Source of the DNA: Suipraeoptans intestinalis
GTDB lineage: Bacteria; Bacillota; Clostridia; Lachnospirales; Lachnospiraceae
Assembly: GCF_009696485.1 (NCBI RefSeq)
Contig: NZ_VULY01000018.1
Location: 569,001 to 633,000 of the forward strand
DNA: 64,000 nucleotides
Reading direction: 5' to 3'
Below the pieces are notes generated by a model. That model saw only the letters and a list, made by a program, of their open reading frames with translations, was not told the origin of the DNA and searched no databases. The position numbers and the translations under genes are program-made. Numbering within the stretch: the first letter of the stretch is position 1; the number at the start of each line of letters is the position of its first letter. Of this stretch, positions 8,973 to 16,492 are shown piece after piece.

Positions 8973-9179
8973 ATGGATGAAAAACTGACATTAAAAAATC
9001 GTTTGAAAGAAGCAAGATCAGAGCGTAAGCTGTCTCAAACACAACTTGCCGAAATGGTAGGTGTATCCCGCAATACCATTAGCTCGATTGAAACGGGACA
9101 GTTTAGCCCTACGGCCAAACTCGCACTCATCTTATGTATTGCTCTTGATAAAAAGTTTGAGGATTTATTTTATTTTTAA
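8973..9179 (+). CDS. Cro/CI-type helix-turn-helix regulator (YozG-like)
   Basis: The 68-residue protein is almost entirely one HTH_3 domain: LSQTQLAEMVGVSRNTISSI forms the two helices (residues 20-39), followed by ETGQFSPTAKLALILCIALD and an FEDLFYF end typical of the YozG/XRE mini-regulators. It is co-transcribed with the upstream membrane protein. It probably binds the AAACTTGGCA boxes at the shared promoter and regulates its own operon (inference). Confidence 0.9.
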   Translation: MDEKLTLKNRLKEARSERKLSQTQLAEMVGVSRNTISSIETGQFSPTAKLALILCIALDKKFEDLFYF

Positions 9180-9189
9180 AGCGAAACCA

Positions 9190-9226
9190 TTTTGGGCTTA
9201 TAGGACAAAACGTGTTGGTCTATAAC
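9190..9226 (+). repeat. Intergenic hairpin repeat, copy 1
   Basis: This copy reads TTTTGGGCTTATAGGAC, then AAAACGTGTTGGTC, then TATAAC. Its arms TTATAGGACAA and TTGGTCTATAA are imperfectly complementary. It matches the copy at 10960-10995 with one single-base gap and one substitution. The two copies sit either side of the purine permease gene in the same orientation. Confidence 0.8.
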
Positions 9227-9267
9227 TCTTGAAATATAACTCGCAAAATGCCATTTTGACTGCAAGC

Positions 9268-9334
9268 AAAAAGCGAAAGCGTTTTTCCTTGAGCAGTTCT
9301 CTTCGTTCTGCCTGGAAAAACGCTTTCGCTTTTT
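9268..9334. terminator. Bidirectional terminator with a 21-bp stem
   Basis: AAAAAGCGAAAGCG and the following TTTTTCC (9268-9288) are perfectly complementary to 9314-9334. A small GCAG/CTGC hairpin lies in the loop. It separates the plus-strand HTH gene from the convergent permease gene. Confidence 0.9.
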
Positions 9335-9418
9335 ATTCTTAAAATCCATCAGCCGTCTTTTCCCTGTCCTTTCCCTCACAGAAAACGACGCCCTGACGGC
9401 ACTTTCTTTCTTCTTTTT

Positions 9419-10801
9419 CTACAGCACAAAATACTTCAGCACAAACAAAACGGCCAGTACATACATCAGAATGCTGATCTTCTTTCCTTTCGCCTTACCT
9501 GTCAACAGGTTCAAAGCCACATAGGAGATCACTCCCATTGCAATTCCTTCAGAAATGCTGTAAAACAGCGGCATCGCCACGATACAGATATAGCATGGGA
9601 TTGCTTCGGAAATATCAGTGAAGTCGATCTCCACAATATTGGTCAGCATATAGAATCCCACGATCACTAGCGCCGGCGCCGTTGCGAATGCAGGGATTGC
9701 CAGGAAAATAGGAGCCAGAAGCAAAGACAGACCAAACAGGATCGCTGTTGTGACTGCCGTAAGTCCGGTCCTTCCGCCTTCTGATACACCTGCCGCGCTT
9801 TCCACGAAAGTCGTAGTCGTAGAAGTTCCAAGAACTGCTCCCGCCGTGGTAGCAATGGCATCCGCCAACAGGGCTCCTTTGATCTTCGGAAGCTTTCCGT
9901 CTTCATCCAGCATCCCCGCTTTGGAAGAAACTCCGATCAAAGTTCCCAGCGTGTCAAACATATCCACAAACAAAAACGCAAAAATAACCACTACAAAACT
10001 TGGGCTCAGCAGATTTTTAAAGCTTAACTTTCCAAAGATAGGCGCTATGCTGGGTACGACCACACCACCTGAAAAATCAGGAAGAAGAGAAAAGAATCCC
10101 AGCTCCGGATTCGGAACATACACACCCGTCACCTGGCAGATGATCCCCAGGATCCACGTCGCCAGAATTCCCCATAAAATATTTCCCTTTACATTTAAGA
10201 TCACCAGGATCGCTGTGATAAAGATCCCCAGGATCGCCAGGATCACTGTGATCCCTACATCGTGAAAGCTTGCTTCCACTCCGTTTACCGCATTGTAATT
10301 TTCAAGAGAGAACAACTGTACCAGTGTCGCTCCTCCGATCACGATCTTCGCATTCTGCAGTCCGATAAATGCAATAAACAGGCCGATCCCTACACTGACT
10401 GCCGCCTTGAGATTTTTGGGGATCGCATTAAAAATAGCTTCGCGGACGTTGGTCAAAGAAAGCAGGATAAAAATGATTCCCTCTACAAATACTGCCGCCA
10501 GCGCCATTTGCCAGGAATATCCCATTCCCAGAACTACCGTATAGGCAAAGTAGGCATTCAGTCCCATCCCCGGCGCCAGTGCAAACGGATAGTTAGCCAG
10601 TACCGCCATCATCAACGTTCCCAGCAAGGAAGCGATCGCCGTCGCTGTAAACACCGCTCCTCTGTCCATACCCGTCGCTGACAACACATTGGGATTGACA
10701 GCCAGAATATAAGCCATCGTCATAAATGTCGTCACCCCTGCTACAAGCTCAGTCCTGACATCCGTGCCATTTTTACTCAGCTTAAACATTTTTTCTAACA
10801 T
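9419..10801 (-). CDS. NCS2 family purine permease (AzgA/PbuG type)
   Basis: The 460-residue membrane protein is a proton-coupled importer, most likely for guanine/hypoxanthine or adenine. AzgA-branch marks are TELVAGVTTFMTMAYILAVN (residues 18-37), NYPFALAPGMGLNAYFAYTV near 75, the VDMFDTLGTLIGV motif near 280 and TTFVESAAGVSEGGRTGL near 330. The start is placed at the ATG of MLEKMFKLS (10799-10801), which has AGGAGG seven bases before it; a longer in-frame start lies inside that ribosome site. It is transcribed alone from the promoter at 10849-10877. No purine riboswitch is visible upstream. Confidence 0.92.
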   Translation of the reverse strand: MLEKMFKLSKNGTDVRTELVAGVTTFMTMAYILAVNPNVLSATGMDRGAVFTATAIASLLGTLMMAVLANYPFALAPGMGLNAYFAYTVVLGMGYSWQMALAAVFVEGIIFILLSLTNVREAIFNAIPKNLKAAVSVGIGLFIAFIGLQNAKIVIGGATLVQLFSLENYNAVNGVEASFHDVGITVILAILGIFITAILVILNVKGNILWGILATWILGIICQVTGVYVPNPELGFFSLLPDFSGGVVVPSIAPIFGKLSFKNLLSPSFVVVIFAFLFVDMFDTLGTLIGVSSKAGMLDEDGKLPKIKGALLADAIATTAGAVLGTSTTTTFVESAAGVSEGGRTGLTAVTTAILFGLSLLLAPIFLAIPAFATAPALVIVGFYMLTNIVEIDFTDISEAIPCYICIVAMPLFYSISEGIAMGVISYVALNLLTGKAKGKKISILMYVLAVLFVLKYFVL

Positions 10802-10848
10802 ACTGTTCCTCCTCTTCCTCTCTTCCTTCACTTCTTCATAACATAGTT

Positions 10849-10877
10849 ATTCTAGCAAACCGGATTCTCAATGTAAA
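10849..10877 (-). promoter_or_regulatory. Promoter of the purine permease
   Basis: TTTACA and TAGAAT on the minus strand are separated by exactly 17 bases and lie 48 bases upstream of the start codon. Confidence 0.75.
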
Positions 10878-10959
10878 CTAATCTACTCTGATGATTTTTT
10901 AATAGAATTTATAACCCCTCCTTATTAATTCAGCTTTTCTCCCTATGTTCCTTCATAAC

Positions 10960-10995
10960 TTTTGGCTTATAGGACAAAACGTGTTGGTCCATAAC
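10960..10995 (+). repeat. Intergenic hairpin repeat, copy 2
   Basis: This is the second copy of the element at 9190-9226, here reading TTTTGGCTTATAGGAC, AAAACGTGTTGGTC, CATAAC. It lies upstream of the permease promoter, about 1.77 kb from copy 1 and in the same orientation. Confidence 0.8.
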
Positions 10996-11047
10996 CTCAA
11001 AAGAAAGTCCCTGTTGACCTAAGGTAGGAAAGTCCGTAGAGGCATAC

Positions 11048-11081
11048 AAAAATAGGGGCAGAAGTCTAAGCTTCCACCCCT
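11048..11081 (-). terminator. Terminator of the ptsI-ptsH-ptsI cluster
   Basis: Arms at 11054-11064 and 11071-11081 (AGGGG...CCCCT with an inner GAAG/CTTC pairing) are followed on the minus strand by ATTTTTG. Confidence 0.8.
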
Positions 11082-11175
11082 GCTGTTTTTCTTTTTATCT
11101 TTCGACAGTCCATCCATCGTCTTTTTGAATCCCCTTGTCCGTTTTTTCGCCGGACATTCCGATTGCTCCTGCCTT

Positions 11176-12798
11176 TTAAAGACTTTCCCTGACTTTTTTT
11201 CTCAGCGGAAGTACCATAGAGGGCGCCACCGAAAGTTCATCGATCTTCATATCCAGGAAAACCTCTGTCAGGCTCAGATCCGCCGCCAGCTCTCCACAGA
11301 TGCCGATCCACTTTCCTTCCGCATGTGCGCTTTCTGCTGCCATCCGGATCATTCCCAGTACTGCCGGATGGTGCGCGTCATAAAAATCGTCCAGCTTCTG
11401 GTTCTGTCTGTCGATAGCCAGGGTATACTGTGTCAGATCATTGGTTCCCACACTGAAAAAATCCACCTCTTTTGCCAGGTCACGACTGACCATCACAGCC
11501 GCCGGCGTCTCGATCATAATACCCAACTCCAGATCCTCCCGGAAAGCAAACCCCTCTTCCCGCAGCTCCTCCTTGACTTCACGGACGATATCCTTTATCC
11601 TTCTTACTTCCTCCACCGAAATGATCATAGGGAACATAATGGCAATCTGCCCATATGCGGAAGCGCGGTACAGCGCCCTCAGCTGCGTCTTAAAGATCTC
11701 CGGCTGCTTCAGGCAGATACGGATCGCCCGATAACCAAGCGCCGGGTTTTCTTCCTGGGCCAGGCCAAAATAGCCCACCTGCTTATCTGCTCCGATATCC
11801 AGGGTACGGATGATCACCCGTTTACCCGCCATATTTTCCGCAACTGTCTTGTACACGGAAAATTGCTGTTCTTCCGTCGGAAACGTTTCACTCTCCAGAT
11901 ATAAAAATTCACTGCGGAACAGACCGATCCCTCCGGCGTCGTTTTTCAGAACAGACCCTACGTCGCCCAGATTACCGATATTGGCATAAATATGAATCTT
12001 CTGTCCGCTTTTCGTCACATTTTCTTTGCCCTTTAATTCTTCCAAAAGTGCTTTTTTTGCCAGCTCTTCCGCCTGTTTGCTCCGCATTTTTGCCAGAGTC
12101 GCATCATCCGGATCAATGTAAACGACGCCTTCCAGTCCGTCTACCACAGCCAGCCTGCCGTCATACTCCGGCTTCAGAGCTTCTCCCAGGCCGATGACTG
12201 CGGGAATATTCATGGTCCTTGCCAGGATAGCTGTATGGGAGTTGGCAGAACCGAACATGGTGATAAAAGACAGAACGTTATCCTTGTCCAACTGCACTGT
12301 TTCACTGGGCACCAGATCGTCTGCCGCAATGATCGCCGGTTCGACCAGCTTCATTCCCTCTCCGCCGTTGTCAGAAAGGATCTGAAGCAGTCTTTCCGAC
12401 ACATCCTTTACGTCTGCTGCCCTTCCCTGCATATAGGCATCGTCCATAGCTGCAAACATGGCTGCAAAGTTGTCCGCCGTCGTCCCGATGGCGTATTCCG
12501 CATTGACCCCCTGGGTGGTGATAATGTTTACCACAGATTCCTGATAGTCCAGATCTTCCAGCATCATCTGATGGATCTCAAAGATCATGGCGTTGGACTC
12601 TCCCACATCCTCCAAAGCTTTTTCATAAAGTGCCTTCAGCTGAGAAACCGCCTGATCTCTGGCGTCCGTAAAGCGCCGGATCTCCTGTTCTGTATCCTCG
12701 ATCCGGTTCCTTTTAATGGTGATCTCATTTCTCTTGTAAAACACAAGAGGCCCGATAGCGATCCCGCCAAACACACTTTTTCCCGTCAATGTAATCAT
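11176..12798 (-). CDS. ptsI: PTS enzyme I (phosphoenolpyruvate-protein phosphotransferase), copy A
   Basis: Enzyme I takes phosphate from PEP and passes it to HPr. The 540-residue chain has the N-terminal HPr-binding region, the active-site histidine in SANSHTAILAR near residue 190, the PEP-binding GGIGLFRSEFLYL block near 290, and FFSVGTNDLTQYTLAIDR and GICGELAAD near 450-500. The start is taken at the ATG at 12796-12798 (MITLTGKSVFGG). The ATG three codons earlier is part of the AGGAAAGG ribosome site. It is the last gene of a cluster with ptsH and a second ptsI, about 60% similar by eye. All catalytic blocks are present, so it looks functional. Confidence 0.93.
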   Translation of the reverse strand: MITLTGKSVFGGIAIGPLVFYKRNEITIKRNRIEDTEQEIRRFTDARDQAVSQLKALYEKALEDVGESNAMIFEIHQMMLEDLDYQESVVNIITTQGVNAEYAIGTTADNFAAMFAAMDDAYMQGRAADVKDVSERLLQILSDNGGEGMKLVEPAIIAADDLVPSETVQLDKDNVLSFITMFGSANSHTAILARTMNIPAVIGLGEALKPEYDGRLAVVDGLEGVVYIDPDDATLAKMRSKQAEELAKKALLEELKGKENVTKSGQKIHIYANIGNLGDVGSVLKNDAGGIGLFRSEFLYLESETFPTEEQQFSVYKTVAENMAGKRVIIRTLDIGADKQVGYFGLAQEENPALGYRAIRICLKQPEIFKTQLRALYRASAYGQIAIMFPMIISVEEVRRIKDIVREVKEELREEGFAFREDLELGIMIETPAAVMVSRDLAKEVDFFSVGTNDLTQYTLAIDRQNQKLDDFYDAHHPAVLGMIRMAAESAHAEGKWIGICGELAADLSLTEVFLDMKIDELSVAPSMVLPLRKKVRESL

Positions 12799-12860
12799 GG
12801 TCTTCATCCTTTCCTAAAAAGGGGCCGTTTTTCCTTTGCGCCCGTCACGAAGCGTCCGTC

Positions 12861-13118
12861 CTACAGATTTTCTTTCAAAAAGGCTTCCAGCACTTCCGCT
12901 GCATTCTCTTCGTCAGCGCCTTCCACTCTTATAAAAATTTCGTCTCCGTTTTTTACTCCCAGACCCATCACGCCGAAAATCCTTTTGGCATCCGCGCTCT
13001 TTTCCCCTTTTCCGATCACAACGGAAGATGCAAACTCACTTGCCTTCTTCACAAACAGTCCTGCCGGTCTTGCATGGATCCCCTGCGGATCTGCAATCAC
13101 ATACGTAAATTCTTTCAT
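12861..13118 (-). CDS. ptsH: Phosphocarrier protein HPr with Arg at position 46
   Basis: HPr carries phosphate from enzyme I to sugar-specific IIA proteins. The 85-residue protein keeps His15 in GIHARPAG, the site phosphorylated by enzyme I. At the regulatory site the sequence is KSADAKRIFGVMGLGV. Ungapped alignment with E. coli and B. subtilis HPr places Arg, not Ser, at position 46. Ser46 is the residue that HPr kinase modifies to trigger CcpA catabolite repression in Firmicutes. The protein can thus act in transport, but classical Ser46 signalling through it should be impossible (inference). It lies between two ptsI genes. Confidence 0.93.
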   Translation of the reverse strand: MKEFTYVIADPQGIHARPAGLFVKKASEFASSVVIGKGEKSADAKRIFGVMGLGVKNGDEIFIRVEGADEENAAEVLEAFLKENL

Positions 13119-13189
13119 CTGTCTTCCTCCTTTGGCTTTTGCCCTTTGCTGGTTTTTGATAATTGCTTCCTTGTCTGTGCGCTCCCTGT

Positions 13190-14815
13190 CTATTGGATCT
13201 CCCGGATCTTCTTTCGCAGCGCCAGTACTTCATTGGGCGCTACGGACAGCTCGTCAATTCCGATCTGCAGGAAATATTCTGTCAGCTCCAGATCGGCTGC
13301 CAGATCTCCGCAGATACTGATATGTTTTCCTTCCAGATGGATATTGTTGGCTATGATCCGGATCATTTTCAAAAGCGCCGGATGGTGCTGATGATAAAAC
13401 TTCTCCATCTTCTCATTCTGACGATCCACTCCCAGCGTCAGCTGTGTCAGATCATTGGTCCCGATGCTGAAAAAATCCGCATTGCGCGCCAGTTCTCCGC
13501 TGATCATAACGGCAGCCGGCGTCTCGATCATCACACCCACCGGTATGTCCTGACGGAAGGGGATCTTACTCTCCTTCAGTTCTTTCTTCGCCTTGTCCAG
13601 AATCAGCTTGGCACGGGTCACCTCTTCCACGGAAGTCACCATCGGGAACATCACCGCCAGATTTCCAAAAGCGGATGCCCGTAGGATCGCCCGCAGCTGG
13701 GTTTTAAACATTTCATCCTTTTCCAGGGAAACCCGGATGCCCCGGTAGCCTAAAGCCGGATTCGCCTCTTCTCCGATCCCGAGATATTCCAGTCTCTTGT
13801 CTCCTCCCAGGTCCGCCGTCCGGATGACCACCCGCTTATCTCCCATCGCTTCCGCCGCCAGCTTGTATACCTGGAACTGCTGCTCTTCTGTCGGCGGTTT
13901 GGTTCCCTGTCCCAAAAACAGAAATTCACTGCGGAACAGTCCGATCCCCCCGGCATCACTTCGGATTACATTTTCTATATCTTCTCTCGTCCCGATATTG
14001 GCACAGATGTCGATCTTCTGTCCACTCTGGGTGATATTTTCCTTTCCTTTCAAACGCTCCAGATTCTTATGCTTTTCCTTCGTGGTATCCTGCTTCTGGC
14101 GCATCTTCGTGATGGTGCCATAGTCCGGTTCAATGTAAACCTTTCCTTCAAATCCATCCACAATGATCATCTTGCCGTCATATTCATTTTTCAGCGCTTC
14201 TCCCAGTCCTATGACAGACGGGATCCCCTTGGTCCGTGCCAGGACCGCCGTATGGGAATTGATGGTTCCGTATCTGGTCACAAACCCCAGCACCTTGGAT
14301 TTGTCCAGTTCGATCGCCTCGCTGGGAAACAGTTCTCCCGCCCCCAAAACAAACGGCTCATCCATCAGCATACGATCCTTCCAGCTCCTGGACAGGATCC
14401 GGAGCACTCTTCCTGAAACATCCTTGATATCTGCCTCATGTCCCTGCACGTAGTTTTTATTGGCCGCAATGGCGCTGGTCAGAAAGCCTCCCGCCACCTC
14501 CTGCACGGCATACTCGGCATTTAACTTGTCCTCTACAATAATAGCCGTGACCTGCCTGATGAAATCATCATCCTCCAAAACGGTCTGCTGCATCTCAAAA
14601 ATAGCCGCATTGGCCTCCCCTACCTCCTGAGATGCCGTATCATAAAGAAGTCTCAGCTCCTGAACTGCCTTTTTTCTGGCTCTTTCAAAACGCTGTACTT
14701 CTTTTTCTACTTCCTTTACATAGATACGTCTGATCTCCTTATTGTCTCTCTTATAGAAGGAAAGCCTCCCAATGGCGATCCCTTCCGATATTTTCTTTCC
14801 GGTCAGTGTAATCAT
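13190..14815 (-). CDS. ptsI: PTS enzyme I, copy B
   Basis: This second full-length enzyme I (541 residues) starts the cluster. The phospho-accepting histidine is in TINSHTAVLAR near residue 190, the PEP site in GGIGLFRSEFLFL near 290, and FFSIGTNDLTQLTLGVDR and SICGDLAADLELTE lie near the C-terminus. The start is the ATG of MITLTGKKISEG; the open frame continues 30 codons upstream, but that extension is basic and unlike the family. GAGGAG lies about 17 bases before the ATG, a rather long spacing. A promoter is seen at 14877-14905. Both EI copies keep the key residues, so neither looks like a pseudogene. Confidence 0.92.
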   Translation of the reverse strand: MITLTGKKISEGIAIGRLSFYKRDNKEIRRIYVKEVEKEVQRFERARKKAVQELRLLYDTASQEVGEANAAIFEMQQTVLEDDDFIRQVTAIIVEDKLNAEYAVQEVAGGFLTSAIAANKNYVQGHEADIKDVSGRVLRILSRSWKDRMLMDEPFVLGAGELFPSEAIELDKSKVLGFVTRYGTINSHTAVLARTKGIPSVIGLGEALKNEYDGKMIIVDGFEGKVYIEPDYGTITKMRQKQDTTKEKHKNLERLKGKENITQSGQKIDICANIGTREDIENVIRSDAGGIGLFRSEFLFLGQGTKPPTEEQQFQVYKLAAEAMGDKRVVIRTADLGGDKRLEYLGIGEEANPALGYRGIRVSLEKDEMFKTQLRAILRASAFGNLAVMFPMVTSVEEVTRAKLILDKAKKELKESKIPFRQDIPVGVMIETPAAVMISGELARNADFFSIGTNDLTQLTLGVDRQNEKMEKFYHQHHPALLKMIRIIANNIHLEGKHISICGDLAADLELTEYFLQIGIDELSVAPNEVLALRKKIREIQ

Positions 14816-14876
14816 AGTCTTTCGTTTCTTTCTCCTCAAGATTTCCGGCGGTACTGGTACCTTCCGTCTTTTTATT

Positions 14877-14905
14877 ACTTTACACGTTTCAAAGTTCTTC
14901 GTCAA
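14877..14905 (-). promoter_or_regulatory. Promoter of the ptsI-ptsH-ptsI cluster
   Basis: TTGACG and TAAAGT are separated by 17 bases on the minus strand, about 60 bases before the first ptsI start codon. Confidence 0.7.
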
Positions 14906-14969
14906 GCAAATGTCTGCCCAAAACCCGAATCCCTTTTGGTTATTTTCTAAAAAATTTTTCTTTTATTCG

Positions 14970-14998
14970 TTGACTTTTTTATAAATATGTGCTAATGT
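14970..14998 (+). promoter_or_regulatory. Promoter of the cold-shock gene
   Basis: TTGACT and TAATGT are 17 bases apart. The implied untranslated leader is about 67 bases, as is usual for csp genes whose leader structure responds to temperature. Confidence 0.65.
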
Positions 14999-15071
14999 GA
15001 CATGGTATTGGTTGATTTTGTACGCCAATGCAGTTTCTAATTTATCTATTTATTTTTACGGAGGTAACACA

Positions 15072-15269
15072 ATGAAAGGTACAGTTAAGTGGTTCAACAA
15101 TCAAAAAGGTTATGGTTTCATCTCTGATGAGTCCGGAAACGACGTATTCGTTCACTATTCAGGACTGAACATGGACGGATTCAAGTCTCTTGAAGAAGGA
15201 CAGGAAGTAGAGTATGACGTAACAGAAGGCTCCAAAGGTCCTCAGGCTGTAAACGTAGTTAAGCTTTAA
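15072..15269 (+). CDS. cspA: Cold-shock protein, CspA family
   Basis: This 65-residue single-domain RNA chaperone binds single-stranded nucleic acid and melts secondary structure. Both RNP motifs are present: KGYGFI (RNP1, residues 13-18) and DVFVHYSGL (RNP2 region, 26-34). GGAGG lies 7 bases before the ATG. It is transcribed alone and ends at a bidirectional terminator shared with nrdB. Confidence 0.96.
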   Translation: MKGTVKWFNNQKGYGFISDESGNDVFVHYSGLNMDGFKSLEEGQEVEYDVTEGSKGPQAVNVVKL

Positions 15270-15365
15270 TTCTTTTTTTAATCAAAATTTAGATGTACCT
15301 TTTATCTAGATAAACACTTGGCTTTAGATATTTAAAAGTTATACACAAATGAGATTAGGCAGAAG

Positions 15366-15411
15366 AAAACAGCCGTCCTGAATGGTATTCCCGTTCAGGA
15401 CGGCTGTTTTT
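15366..15411. terminator. Bidirectional terminator between csp and nrdB
   Basis: CAGCCGTCCTGAA (15370-15382) pairs perfectly with TTCAGGACGGCTG (15394-15406), with an A-run before and a T-run after, serving the convergent csp and nrdAB transcripts. Confidence 0.92.
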
Positions 15412-15426
15412 GTATCTCATTGAGAT

Positions 15427-16470
15427 TTACAGATCATCCACCAGTGCACTGCTCTTTGCGTAGGCGGTGCTTCTTGCTTCAAAAAAGTCGGTCTTGATCA
15501 TGTTGGCGTTGGAAAACTGGCTGACCCAGGACATGCTGTCCGGCTCTTTGTCGTATCCCTCATAAATAGGATCGAATCCCAGATTTGTACAGCGAAGGTT
15601 TCCCAGATAACGGATATAATCCGTCACCATCTGTCTGTTCAGTCCCTGAATCTCATCGCCGATCACATAATGCCCCCAGCTGATCTCCTGCTCACAGCCT
15701 TCCCGGATCATATCCCGGTACAACTGCACCTTTTCCTCGGTAAACAGCTGCGGCATTTCTTTTTTCAGTTCCAGCAGGATGCTGCGGAACAGCCAAAGAT
15801 GGGTGTTTTCATCCCGGTTGATATAACGGATCTCCTGAACGGATCCCGGCATCCTGTTATTTCTCCCCAGATTGTAAAAAAACATGAACCCACTGTAAAA
15901 ATAGACGCCCTCCAGAATATAATTTGCTACCAGAGTCTTTACCAGCACCTCCGCGCTCTTTTCCTCCTGGAATTCATTGTACAGATTTCCGATAAATTCA
16001 TTTCTTGCCAGAAGGTGCTGATCGTCCTTCCATTGATACAGTACCTCATTTCTTTCCTGCGGCTCGCAGATCGTATCCAGCATGTAGCTGTAGCTCTGAC
16101 TGTGTACCGCCTCCTGGAAGGTCTGGATAGCAAGGCACAGATTGACCTCATTGGCTGTAATATAAGCGCCCACATGAGGAAGATTGGCCGTTTGGATGCT
16201 GTCCAAAAAGATCAGAAAGGACAGGATCTTGTCATAGGCCCTCCGTTCCGGCGCCGGAAGCTTCCGATAGTCCTTGATGTCCACTCCCATATTGATCTCT
16301 TCCGGGATCCAGAAGTTGTTCATCGCCTGCCGGTACCAGTCGCTGACCCACTCATACTTCATGTTGTTGAAATCGTTCAGATTGGTGGTATTTCCTCCCA
16401 TCATCTTTCTTTTTAAGACCTCCGTGTCTCCCGACGGATTAAACAGAGGCTTTCTGGATAATGTCTCCAT
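15427..16470 (-). CDS. nrdB: Ribonucleotide reductase class Ia, beta (radical) subunit
   Basis: The 347-residue protein houses the di-iron tyrosyl-radical cofactor for deoxynucleotide synthesis by NrdA. Ligand residues are visible: Asp in FLIFLDSIQ, Glu and His in FQEAVHSQSYSY (with the radical tyrosine four residues after the His), Glu in YILEGVYFY and the Glu/His pair in NRDENTHLW. The start is the ATG of METLSRKPLFNPSG with GGGAG upstream; an earlier in-frame start would overlap nrdA. It follows nrdA by 22 bases. An oxygen-requiring RNR in an otherwise anaerobic gene set is noteworthy but common in this group. Confidence 0.94.
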   Translation of the reverse strand: METLSRKPLFNPSGDTEVLKRKMMGGNTTNLNDFNNMKYEWVSDWYRQAMNNFWIPEEINMGVDIKDYRKLPAPERRAYDKILSFLIFLDSIQTANLPHVGAYITANEVNLCLAIQTFQEAVHSQSYSYMLDTICEPQERNEVLYQWKDDQHLLARNEFIGNLYNEFQEEKSAEVLVKTLVANYILEGVYFYSGFMFFYNLGRNNRMPGSVQEIRYINRDENTHLWLFRSILLELKKEMPQLFTEEKVQLYRDMIREGCEQEISWGHYVIGDEIQGLNRQMVTDYIRYLGNLRCTNLGFDPIYEGYDKEPDSMSWVSQFSNANMIKTDFFEARSTAYAKSSALVDDL

Positions 16471-16492
16471 TTCTTTTCTCCCTTCCCTTCTT

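Noticed and set aside
10960-10995. Purine riboswitch upstream of the NCS2 permease
   Set aside because: The hairpin here lacks the conserved three-way junction and loop motifs of purine aptamers, and the same element occurs downstream of the gene. It lies upstream of the predicted promoter.
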